33,761 nt of DNA from assembly GCA_015069065.1 (NCBI GenBank), contig SVJI01000003.1, positions 1 through 33,761 of the forward strand, written 5' to 3'. The stretch comes from Oscillospiraceae bacterium. Its GTDB lineage: Bacteria; Bacillota; Clostridia; UMGS1883. The first letter of the stretch is position 1. Every line of letters begins with the position of its first letter. The translations under genes and the position numbers were made by a program. Positions 8,406-15,401 of this stretch are shown here, piece after piece. Below the pieces are notes generated by a model that was not told where the DNA came from, did not search any database, and saw nothing but the letters and a program-made list of their open reading frames with translations.

Positions 8406-9887
8406 ATGAAGAAACAAAGCTTTGTTCATGGAGCGGCGGTTTTGGCCGCCGCTTCTATTTTATGTAAAATAATGAGTGCAGCACTCAAAATACCGCTTGA
8501 CCGTTTTTTTCTGCATGAAGAGGGTATAGCAGTTTACCAGAGTGCGTATTCCATTTATAACGTTTTTCTTGCAATTTGTGTGACAGGAATCCCCATTGCA
8601 CTCTCCAGCCTTGTTGCAGGAAGTGACAAGCGGGAGGCTGCAACGTTGTGCAAATCCACCTTTGTTGTGATAACCGTGTTTTCCGGCTTGGGAGGAGTGC
8701 TTTTGTTCCTGTTTGCAAATCCGCTGGCAAGACTCCTTTCGGGCGGAGGACGCCCTGTGGCGGCGCTTTCCTTAATGATACTCTCTGCAGCACTTCCTTT
8801 GATGGGATTTATAAGCTCGCGCAGGGGGTATTTTCAGGGAATCGGGAATATGACTCCGTCGGCACTTAGTCAGCTTGCAGAAAGTCTGGCAAAGGTTGTT
8901 CTGGGAATAGGCATTTGTGCTCTCCTTGTGGGAAAAGGCATTTCCTACGGTGCCGCAGGTGCGATTTGCGGTGTTACGATTGGCGCATTTGCAGCGGCAA
9001 TGGTGCTTGAAATATATTTTCGCCGTGAAAAATGCGAAAAGGGAAGCTTCTCCATGCAAAAGGCTCTTTTGGTGGTTAAAACCTCTATCCCCATGACCTT
9101 GGGTGCTTTTGGTTTTACAGCGGTACTGCTGACAGACACTCTTACTGTTCCGAAGTTGCTTGCCGTAGCAGGGGTGGAAACATTGGACAGGCTCAGGATG
9201 TTTGGCTATCTGACACGCGCAAACACCGTATATAATCTTCCTGCTACGATAATTACAGCATTTACGGCGAGTGCCGTACCTGCCATTGCGGCAGCGCGTG
9301 CGGAAAATAACGAAAAGTCACTGGGGGAAAATTCGCTTAAGGCAATAACTCTTATCTTTCTGGCAGCGATGCCCTGTACGCTCGGCATGGTTTTGTTTTC
9401 TCGTGAAATATTGACACTTCTCTATTCTTCGGGGGTGTACAGTATTCTCCTTGCGATGACAGGGGTGATGGTTCTCATCATGCCCTATATACAAACATCT
9501 ACGGCGATGCTTCAGACCTTGGGAAAGGTATGGGCGCCCATCCTTGTAAGCGGTGGGGCAGTTGTTTTAAAAGCCGTGCTGAATTTTGCCCTGATACCTG
9601 CTTTGGGAGTAGTGGGAGCTACAGTTGCAACTGTAGCAGCATTTTTGCCCGCACTTGTTATAAATACGGTCATGCTTTCTAAGTCGGTTTCGCTCAAAGG
9701 AGCAGGGATTGTTCTTTGTAAAATTGCTTTTTGCAGTGTTGCTGCGTGCACTGCGGCAAAGCTCATATACGTTTTGACAGGCGGTACTTTGGCACTTTTG
9801 GGCTCGCTTGGTGCTGCAGTTATAATATACGGTATTCTCGTGGTATTATTAAGGTGTATTACCGCAGAAGATTTAAGGGGAAAGTAA
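8406..9887 (+). CDS. spoVB: SpoVB-type MOP-superfamily flippase
   Basis: This 493-residue multi-span protein starts MKKQSFVHGAAVLAAASILCKI and runs through a typical MATE/MOP fold with about 12-14 hydrophobic helices. It resembles SpoVB/YabM, a lipid-linked precursor exporter related to MurJ and used in spore cortex synthesis. Placement directly before mazG and hup is the usual genomic setting of spoVB in Clostridia, which supports orthology over a generic polysaccharide exporter. The ATG start has a weak GA-rich upstream sequence and sits six bases after the DUF624 stop, suggesting coupling. Because sporulation cannot be judged from this window, it could instead export another undecaprenyl-linked glycan. 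Confidence 0.85.
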   Translation: MKKQSFVHGAAVLAAASILCKIMSAALKIPLDRFFLHEEGIAVYQSAYSIYNVFLAICVTGIPIALSSLVAGSDKREAATLCKSTFVVITVFSGLGGVLLFLFANPLARLLSGGGRPVAALSLMILSAALPLMGFISSRRGYFQGIGNMTPSALSQLAESLAKVVLGIGICALLVGKGISYGAAGAICGVTIGAFAAAMVLEIYFRREKCEKGSFSMQKALLVVKTSIPMTLGAFGFTAVLLTDTLTVPKLLAVAGVETLDRLRMFGYLTRANTVYNLPATIITAFTASAVPAIAAARAENNEKSLGENSLKAITLIFLAAMPCTLGMVLFSREILTLLYSSGVYSILLAMTGVMVLIMPYIQTSTAMLQTLGKVWAPILVSGGAVVLKAVLNFALIPALGVVGATVATVAAFLPALVINTVMLSKSVSLKGAGIVLCKIAFCSVAACTAAKLIYVLTGGTLALLGSLGAAVIIYGILVVLLRCITAEDLRGK

Positions 9888-9889
9888 AT

Positions 9890-10531
9890 ATGAAAAAGAA
9901 AAAGGATTTTTATGAATTGTGTAATATAGTGGAAAAGCTTCGCGCTCCTGAAGGATGTCCGTGGGACAGTGAACAGACTCATAAAACCCTCGCAAAGCAT
10001 TTGTTGGAGGAGGCATATGAGGCGTGCGATGCCATTGATGACGCAGTGCCTGAGAAAATGGCAGATGAACTGGGAGATGTTTTGCTGCAGGTTGTTATGC
10101 ATGCGCAAATCGGTAAGGAAGAGGGAACGTTTGATATTGACGATGTCACAGATGCAATATCAAATAAAATGATAGAGCGACATCCTCATGTTTTTGGAGA
10201 TGTCAGCGTCAAAAACAGTCAGGAGGTATTAGATAACTGGGAGGAGATAAAGAAGACTCAGCGCGGGCAAAAAAGCGCTTATGAGGCAATGCTTTCTGTA
10301 ACCAAATCTCTGCCTGCACTATCTAAAACGGAGAAAATTATAGGCAAGGCAGTAAAGGCGGGACTTTACTGCACAGAGGATATCCCCACCTTTGCAGCAG
10401 ACGAAATAGGTGAGCGGTTGTTTGAGCTTTGCGCACTTGCCTATATGAATGGAATTGACGCGGAAGAGGAACTTAGTGCCTATACGAAAAAATTTATCAA
10501 AAATTTGAAGAATATTGCAGAAAACACTTGA
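9890..10531 (+). CDS. mazG: MazG nucleotide pyrophosphohydrolase
   Basis: This 213-residue protein hydrolyses NTPs (and possibly oxidised dNTPs) to NMP and pyrophosphate. The all-alpha MazG fold is shown by LRAPEGCPWDSEQTHKTL, then the metal-binding helix pair LLEEAYEACDAID and DELGDVLLQVVMHAQ (the EExxE and ExxD motifs), followed by ERHPHVFGDV. The start at 9890 follows AAGGGGAAAG, two bases after the spoVB stop, and gives the family-typical N-terminus. It is shorter than E. coli MazG (263 residues) because the second MazG-like half is reduced after about residue 130. Its last codons overlap the -35 box of the hup promoter. Confidence 0.95.
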   Translation: MKKKKDFYELCNIVEKLRAPEGCPWDSEQTHKTLAKHLLEEAYEACDAIDDAVPEKMADELGDVLLQVVMHAQIGKEEGTFDIDDVTDAISNKMIERHPHVFGDVSVKNSQEVLDNWEEIKKTQRGQKSAYEAMLSVTKSLPALSKTEKIIGKAVKAGLYCTEDIPTFAADEIGERLFELCALAYMNGIDAEEELSAYTKKFIKNLKNIAENT

Positions 10532-10556
10532 ATATGGCAAAATCTTATGATATTAT
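10528..10556 (+). promoter_or_regulatory. Sigma-A-type promoter for hup
   Basis: TTGAAT and TATTAT are separated by 17 bases. The -35 box overlaps the mazG stop codon. The resulting leader is about 60 bases long and ends in AGGAGGAG before the hup ATG. Confidence 0.7.
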
Positions 10557-10623
10557 ATGAAAGACGGAATGTTGCGAATAGGTAGCAAGACATATTAAAT
10601 AATATATTTTAGGAGGAGAAATT

Positions 10624-10896
10624 ATGAATAAGACAGAACTCGTAGCAGCTATTGCTGCAAAAGCAGAAATTTCTAAGAAGGATGCAGAAAAGGCTCTCAA
10701 CGCTTTCGTTGGCACAGTTGAGGACGCTCTTAAGAAGGGCGAAAAGATTCAGCTCGTTGGCTTCGGTACTTTCGAAGTTAGAGAGAGAGCAGCTCGTGAG
10801 TGCATCAACCCCCAGACTAAGGCTAAGGTTAAGGTTCCTGCTTCTAAGGTTCCCGCTTTCAAGGCTGGTCAGGCTCTTAAGAACACTGTTAAATAA
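10624..10896 (+). CDS. hup: HU-family DNA-binding protein
   Basis: This 90-residue histone-like protein bends and compacts DNA as a dimer. It matches HU along its full length: MNKTELVAAIAAKAEISKKDA, then GEKIQLVGFGTFEVRERAAR, and the beta-arm with the conserved NPQT and a lysine-rich PASKVPAFKAG end. Codon use is strikingly biased towards GCT, GTT and AAG, unlike the neighbouring genes, which fits high expression. It has its own promoter, an ideal AGGAGGAG site and a strong terminator, so it can be expressed apart from mazG. In many Clostridia rqcP (yabO), yabP and yabQ follow; they are absent here. Confidence 0.97.
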   Translation: MNKTELVAAIAAKAEISKKDAEKALNAFVGTVEDALKKGEKIQLVGFGTFEVRERAARECINPQTKAKVKVPASKVPAFKAGQALKNTVK

Positions 10897-10899
10897 GTT

Positions 10900-10956
10900 A
10901 ATTAACATAATAAAACAGGGTATCCAATTTGGATACCCTGTTTTATTATGTTAATT
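10900..10956. terminator. Bidirectional terminator, 27-bp inverted repeat
   Basis: The arms 10900-10926 and 10930-10956 are perfect inverted repeats around a three-base centre. The core is CAGGGTATCC, with AATAAAA on one side and TTTTATT on the other, so the stem ends in a U-tract for either direction. It ends the hup transcript and the minus-strand transcript from the convergent membrane-protein gene. Confidence 0.9.
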
Positions 10957-10988
10957 TTAAATATCAAAGTTCAGTTGTGTGCAGAGGA

Positions 10989-11483
10989 TTAAAAGTTTAC
11001 CACGTTCCACATCTGCAGCGGAAAACAACCCAAAGCAAGCACTGCAATAAAAGCTATGCATACGCCAACGAATACATTTTTAATAATTTTGCTGTCAAAC
11101 TTACTGCGGATTTTAAGTGCGTAGTAAATCTGAGCCATAACGAAAGCAAATGCCAGTGCGATATAGTTTATCGGATAAGCTCTGTTATCATTAACGAAGA
11201 TAAGAACTGTCGTACTGAAAAATACAAAGATGCACATTGCACAGTAAAGGAAGAAATCCTTCTTCTCCTTATATGCACTCCATGCGGCGCAAGCCATCGC
11301 ACCACAGAGAGAGGACCATCTCAAAAGACTTATAAGAGCCACAGCACCACTCACCGTCAAAGAGGATGATGCCATTTTCTGAATAAATAAAAGCAATAAT
11401 GCGTAAGAAATCGTAACAGAGGAGAAAAAGACAGTCTTATTACTCAGACGCTCCTTATCCTGCTTGGTAAGCTTAGTTTTCAT
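10989..11483 (-). CDS. Membrane protein of unknown function
   Basis: This 164-residue protein has a basic N-terminus (MKTKLTKQDKERLSNK) and about five hydrophobic segments (roughly 17-36, 42-66, 77-97, 103-123, 134-155). I do not recognise a family. The ATG follows GGAGGG at a good distance, and a convincing promoter (11516-11544) lies just upstream, so it is a real single-gene unit. It converges on hup with the shared terminator between them. No catalytic or binding motif stands out. Confidence 0.75.
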   Translation of the reverse strand: MKTKLTKQDKERLSNKTVFFSSVTISYALLLLFIQKMASSSLTVSGAVALISLLRWSSLCGAMACAAWSAYKEKKDFFLYCAMCIFVFFSTTVLIFVNDNRAYPINYIALAFAFVMAQIYYALKIRSKFDSKIIKNVFVGVCIAFIAVLALGCFPLQMWNVVNF

Positions 11484-11515
11484 TTTATCCCTCCGGGTAT
11501 TTTATCTACCTGTTT

Positions 11516-11544
11516 ATTTTACAATGCATGGGGGAAAAAGTCAA
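11516..11544 (-). promoter_or_regulatory. Sigma-A-type promoter for the 164-residue membrane protein
   Basis: On the minus strand TTGACT and TAAAAT are separated by 17 bases, about 33 bases before the ATG at 11483. Confidence 0.7.
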
Positions 11545-11592
11545 TGTTTTTAATTAAAAATTCACATAATTTACTAAATATGCCGTAAATTT

Positions 11593-12642
11593 TTAGCGGT
11601 AAAATCTATCTTTTATATTCTCGAAAAAGCTGTCCATACGGCTGAAATCCATAGCTTGCACATAGTATGCTTCCAGCTCGTCATGCAGCCTTTTTGCCTT
11701 TTCTACATTGTTACAGGCGCGTGCAAGAAGCTTTTCTGCGCTGGCCAGACGTTCCTCCATAACTCCCTCGAGCGGCATTGAGTGATAAAACTTCAGGCAG
11801 TCTGTACGCGCCCCTGATGAAAATGGGAGAAAATTGTTCTCCGTTACCACGGCAAGACTCTTTTCAGGGAAAATAAGGTGGTCGGTTTTCTGGGGAATGA
11901 TTGAGCATGGGCAGTGGATAAAATCACTTCCGCTCAGCTTCGCTGCGTCATAAATACGGCTTAATATATAGCTTGATGCTCCGCCCCAATTGTCCTCAAG
12001 GATATAAATTTTATCGGCAAAGGCATTGGGAGTTTTGGAAAATAGCTTGATTTCCCCCACACTGACCGCACTGAGTAGCCGATGCTTTTCAGCTGAAAAC
12101 TTTCCGTCATCAAGCTTTTTAACTATTTTCTTAATAAATTCAGCGGCAGCATCTTTGTTGATATAGTTTTCTGAGTAACGGATATTTTCCTGAAGAAGTG
12201 ACGCTGCTGCCTTTATATATGCGCCTGCACCCATGTGAAGGTCAGAGATACTCTGACTCAGCTTTTTTATCTTATCTTTATTTTTATACAGCTTATCAGT
12301 ATCCCACAGGTCACCTGTGTAAATAATATGGTGGAGCGCCCCCGGGACAGAGGGGTCCTGTATATGCGGAGCGGTTCCGTCCATCATGGCAAAATTTGCA
12401 GTAAGGTCAATCAAAGCATCCAGAGAACTGGGGTCTGATGCGCAGGGGATAATTTCAAGCATATGTCCCCTCTCCTGTGCGAAAGCGGCAACACGCTTCA
12501 TCAGAGAGGATTTACCGCTGCCCGGTCCTCCTTTTAAAATAAGCAGCTGCATGGAGTCTGATTGCTCCTGCAGCTGCTTAAAGTAAGAAACAAAACCCAT
12601 ATTTGAATTAGCACCGAGAAAAAAGTTTGATTTGTAATTCAT
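11593..12642 (-). CDS. P-loop ATPase/NTPase, PRK06851-like
   Basis: This 349-residue cytoplasmic protein has a clear Walker A, KGGPGSGKSSLMKR, at about residues 38-51 and begins MNYKSNFFLGANSNMGFVSYF. It resembles Clostridia proteins collected as PRK06851, whose role is unknown. A later segment (CPCSIIPQKTDHLIFPEKSLAVVTENNF) also matches my memory of that family. The ATG at 12642 is chosen over an upstream start at 12678 because AGGAGGC lies eight bases before it and the family N-terminus starts there. A TATAAT at 12668-12673 (minus strand) could be a -10 box, although no good -35 is seen. The gene follows the two secreted stalk-domain genes on the same strand, 51 bases downstream. Confidence 0.8.
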   Translation of the reverse strand: MNYKSNFFLGANSNMGFVSYFKQLQEQSDSMQLLILKGGPGSGKSSLMKRVAAFAQERGHMLEIIPCASDPSSLDALIDLTANFAMMDGTAPHIQDPSVPGALHHIIYTGDLWDTDKLYKNKDKIKKLSQSISDLHMGAGAYIKAAASLLQENIRYSENYINKDAAAEFIKKIVKKLDDGKFSAEKHRLLSAVSVGEIKLFSKTPNAFADKIYILEDNWGGASSYILSRIYDAAKLSGSDFIHCPCSIIPQKTDHLIFPEKSLAVVTENNFLPFSSGARTDCLKFYHSMPLEGVMEERLASAEKLLARACNNVEKAKRLHDELEAYYVQAMDFSRMDSFFENIKDRFYR

Positions 12643-12693
12643 TATATTCAGCCTCCTTGTCACATTTATTATATGCAAAAGGCTGCTTTTAAG

Positions 12694-13107
12694 TTATTTT
12701 TCTATTGTAACTGTAGAAGTTTCCTTGTCCCAGTTAACTGTTGCACCGAGTCCCTTTTCAAGAACAACGTTATTTACCAGTGTTCTGTCTGTGGAAAGAA
12801 TGGGTGCATTGTCCAGAAGAACCTCTTCATCATTTAAAAACATCTTATTGTTTCCAATCTGGATTGTTGTCAGAACATCGCCGCAGCTTGTAAATATTGT
12901 CTGGGTTTCACCCTGCCAGTTTACAATCGCTCCAAGCTTTTCTGCAACAAAACGAAGCGGAATCATAACGGTTTCTCCGTCAAGAACAGGCTGGCGGTCA
13001 AATTCTACAGCCTCGCCGTTTACCAGGACCTTAATATCTGCTGCAAGTGATGCAGTTGCGGTGAAAATCATCACCATAGCAAGTAATAATGTTACTACCT
13101 TTTTCAT
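12694..13107 (-). CDS. Secreted copper-amine-oxidase-N-like (stalk) domain protein
   Basis: This 137-residue protein has a signal peptide (MKKVVTLLLAMVMIFTATASLA, cleavage near residue 22). It then has a copper amine oxidase N-terminal-like domain (PF07833 type): IKVLVNGEAVEFDRQPVLDG, IPLRFVAEKLGA and VNWDKETSTVTIEK are the usual landmarks. Such domains are extracellular beta-rich stalks, common in Clostridia; they are not oxidases. The gene start overlaps the stop of the upstream gene as ATGA, with GGAGG about ten bases before, so the two are translationally coupled. It is essentially the domain alone, so it may be a binding or scaffold partner of the upstream product. Confidence 0.88.
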   Translation of the reverse strand: MKKVVTLLLAMVMIFTATASLAADIKVLVNGEAVEFDRQPVLDGETVMIPLRFVAEKLGAIVNWQGETQTIFTSCGDVLTTIQIGNNKMFLNDEEVLLDNAPILSTDRTLVNNVVLEKGLGATVNWDKETSTVTIEK

Positions 13108-14957
13108 ATTCCATCTACCTCCGTAATTTTATCTTTCTCGGGCTTTGTTTGTTCGTTTTTGGGATTTTCCTGCGAAGTGTCGGTATCCATGCTGTCATTT
13201 TTTAAATTTTCAGAATCAGCCATGATAGCTGAAACATCTGCATCAATGCTGTAAAACTCGCGTCCGTTTTCACTGTTTACGTACCATACAACCTTTCCGT
13301 TAGAAACCACAGGCTTACAGCTTGAAGAAAGTCTGCCGCTGACAGAGTATGTTTTTCCGAGCTGATTTCCCTCGCTGTCTGCTATTGCATAGCACAATGT
13401 GTTACTGTCCTCGCTGTAATCGTTAAAGCGCTGCCATAATACCATGAATTTTGAATCGGGCAGCTTAACGAGGTAGGGAACACTGCCACTTGAGCCTACT
13501 CCTGTGTAACGTGCCAGACAGGTGTGGCGCTGCTCCCATGTGTTCTTGTCTGTCCAAAGGAGGTATATATCGCGGTTTTCGCGGTCTATGCCCTCAATAT
13601 TAACATTACTGTAGCCTGTTGCGAGGGCGTGGTCAATTGTGTTCATCGAAACCAGATAACCCTCAGGCGAAACCTCAAAACCGCCTATCATTGCGCCTGT
13701 GCAGTTGGCACCTGCAGGACCGCCTACATTAAATATGCTTTGAGTATAAAGTACCTTTCCGCTAAAGTCAAGCTCCTGCAAAAAAGCTCCGCGCAGCGGT
13801 GCGGCATCAGAGAAGTTAGCGGTTATGAGCCTGCCGTCGTCAATGCGTACAAATTCACGCAGAGCGTGACTTGTGTGGTTGTATTGGAATTTTGACAGGA
13901 TATTAACCGGTTTCCATGAGGTCTTGTCTATTATAACTGTCAGCTGTGTTTGCGGGCGGGAGCCGTTTTCATCAGCATACTGACTGCGTGATGTATGGAG
14001 TACAAGATACCTCTCATCCTCAAACATTTCTCCTCCCGATGCGTCAAACGGAACAGCGGTTTTGCAGTTGTTTATTGAAACCTCACTGATTTTTACAAAG
14101 CTTTTATCGTAAATTGCGATTTTTATAACCTCGCGCGAATTATCCTCCAGCAAATTTTCCTGTCCGAATGCAATGTAGTTATAATCCTTGCCGACATAAA
14201 GTCCGCCAAAGAGCGGAAGCTCCTTTTTAATTGCAAAGGAGGAAAGGTGATTAAAGGATGAATCGTAATTTTCTATGTTTATATGCTCGGAAACTTCTAC
14301 CGCAGTAAAGGAGCCGTCACTGTTTGGTATAAGATGTGACGTTGCCGCCTTTCCCCACCTGTCAAAGGTTTGGCTTTTTGTTATCACAGAATCATCTGCA
14401 TCCAGAACGTGGTAGGAATTAACCTTGCTGATTGACGGAACATAAACTCCATCACGGTAAACATTTACCGTGCGGGCAGCTTCATCCCATACATATGTTC
14501 CGCACTGCTTTGCCAGATCGTCGGAGTATATACAGGTAAAACCGCCTATATTAAAGCTTTCAAGCACGGCAGTGTTAAAAACTGTCTTTATATCTGTGTA
14601 CAAAACGTCCATTACAGGAGTTCCCACAGGGAGAGAGGACACACTGTTTTCAAAGTGGAAATAACCGCGCCCGCCTGTTTGATAAATATCGCTGCCGGCT
14701 ATTGTGAGCATACGGTTGGAATCGTCGTAGTTTACACCGAAGGATAGCCCCATGGCGTTAAGGTTTTCCACGACAATAGCTGTTCGTCCGTTTATGTTAA
14801 AGGACGGAACCTGTATGCCGTCAATATATGTTACAATATCGGTGCTGAGAACTTTCCCCACAACATCACCCACATTTGCGGAGAAAACCGCGTGGCTTGA
14901 CAGTGTTAAAATGGAGGCAAGCGCACTGCATAGTATTTTTTTTGTTTTATTATTCAT
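13104..14957 (-). CDS. Secreted protein with two stalk-like domains and a beta-rich (propeller-like) C-terminus
   Basis: This 617-residue protein starts at 14957, where AGGAGG precedes an ATG and a signal peptide follows (MNNKTKKILCSALASILTLS, cleavage near SHAVFSA). The frame stays open upstream to 15143, but that part has no ribosome binding site and runs across the element boundary. Residues about 30-165 carry two copies of a copper-amine-oxidase-N-like motif (IDGIQVPSFNINGRTAIVVENL and FNTAVLESFNIGGFTCIYSDDL, each followed by a VNYDD/VWDEAARTVNVY strand). The rest is rich in short strand motifs such as LYVGKDYNYIAFG and ends in an acidic, Asn/Thr-rich tail, suggesting a beta-propeller. 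No enzyme motif is seen. It is probably exported and acts with the coupled downstream protein. Confidence 0.82.
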   Translation of the reverse strand: MNNKTKKILCSALASILTLSSHAVFSANVGDVVGKVLSTDIVTYIDGIQVPSFNINGRTAIVVENLNAMGLSFGVNYDDSNRMLTIAGSDIYQTGGRGYFHFENSVSSLPVGTPVMDVLYTDIKTVFNTAVLESFNIGGFTCIYSDDLAKQCGTYVWDEAARTVNVYRDGVYVPSISKVNSYHVLDADDSVITKSQTFDRWGKAATSHLIPNSDGSFTAVEVSEHINIENYDSSFNHLSSFAIKKELPLFGGLYVGKDYNYIAFGQENLLEDNSREVIKIAIYDKSFVKISEVSINNCKTAVPFDASGGEMFEDERYLVLHTSRSQYADENGSRPQTQLTVIIDKTSWKPVNILSKFQYNHTSHALREFVRIDDGRLITANFSDAAPLRGAFLQELDFSGKVLYTQSIFNVGGPAGANCTGAMIGGFEVSPEGYLVSMNTIDHALATGYSNVNIEGIDRENRDIYLLWTDKNTWEQRHTCLARYTGVGSSGSVPYLVKLPDSKFMVLWQRFNDYSEDSNTLCYAIADSEGNQLGKTYSVSGRLSSSCKPVVSNGKVVWYVNSENGREFYSIDADVSAIMADSENLKNDSMDTDTSQENPKNEQTKPEKDKITEVDGI

Positions 14958-15012
14958 TTTATCCTCCTTTTTCGGGGACAGAATCTTTTCTACAGAACAA
15001 AAGTCCAGAAAT

Positions 15013-15041
15013 ATTGTAACATAACGTACGATATTATTCAA
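15013..15041 (-). promoter_or_regulatory. Sigma-A-type promoter for the secreted protein pair
   Basis: On the minus strand TTGAAT and TACAAT are separated by 17 bases, with a TG one base before the -10 box (extended -10). It lies 44 bases from the left target duplication of the mobile element, so the insertion spared it. Confidence 0.65.
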
Positions 15042-15084
15042 CAATTTTAAAGAAAATTTAAAAAGTTTAGGACACATCGCGTTC

Positions 15085-15092
15085 AACTCTTC
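15085..15092. repeat. Target-site duplication, left copy
   Basis: AACTCTTC is repeated exactly at 25991-25998. The match ends at both sides, giving the 8-bp length expected for IS1595-family insertion. Note that AACTCTT also occurs inside the terminal repeat itself, so some of the resemblance could be target preference. Confidence 0.8.
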
Positions 15093-15148
15093 CCCATAAC
15101 TCTTAATTTTTGTGGAATGGAAGAAAATGTTGAGATTACACACAAAAA
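15093..15148 (+). repeat. Left terminal inverted repeat, bipartite
   Basis: Compared with the right end read in reverse, the outer 23 bases match at 19 positions without gaps (core ATAACTCTT and TGTGG). The next 11 bases do not match, and then ATGTTGAGATTACA (15127-15140) is identical. The spacing of the two blocks is the same at both ends, which suggests two separate transposase contacts. Confidence 0.85.
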
Positions 15149-15197
15149 TTGATTTAAGGTGTTGCGAAAATCAGCAGAGTTCGTTGGTGTGCTGAAA

Positions 15198-15288
15198 ATA
15201 TTTTTTGTCGGCTTTTTATATAGCCGATGTCAAGTCTTTTATAACAAAGACGAAAAGTTTTATAAAATTATCAAACTTTTTTATAAAA
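15198..15288 (+). repeat. Left subterminal array of TTTTATAAAA iterons
   Basis: Copies begin at 15214 (degenerate), 15237 (TTTTATAACA), 15258 and 15279 (both perfect), with steps of 23, 21 and 21 bases. ATATTTTTTGTC (15198-15209) precedes the array, and the same 12 bases precede the right array in the same orientation. A short hairpin, TCGGCT/AGCCGA (15208-15227), overlaps the first copy. This stretch between the terminal repeat and the transposase has no gene. Confidence 0.7.
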
Positions 15289-15320
15289 CGGCATCTGTCC
15301 ATCCAAATTTGTGTCTTCTA

Positions 15321-15349
15321 TTGAAATCATGCCCCTTTTACGCTATAAT
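15321..15349 (+). promoter_or_regulatory. Transposase promoter
   Basis: TTGAAA and TATAAT are separated by 17 bases. The expected transcription start is about 15355-15357, inside the loop of the hairpin at 15331-15373. Confidence 0.75.
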
Positions 15350-15373
15350 ATAAGAAAAGTAGCGTAAAGGGGC
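15331..15373 (+). promoter_or_regulatory. Hairpin overlapping the transposase promoter and ribosome binding site
   Basis: GCCCCTTTTACGCT (15331-15344) pairs with AGCGTAAAGGGGC (15361-15373) with one bulged T, plus an outer A-T at the loop end. The -10 box forms the end of the left arm, while the right arm contains AAAGGGG, the best Shine-Dalgarno candidate. RNA begun at the native promoter would lack the left arm; RNA read through from outside would contain both arms and hide the site. Confidence 0.65.
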
Positions 15374-15401
15374 GTTTGTCATAAGTATAAAGAAAAAAGC
15401 A

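Noticed and set aside
12694-14957. Copper amine oxidase enzymes
   Set aside because: Only the N-terminal stalk-like domain type is present; no topaquinone active site or copper-binding catalytic domain is seen.
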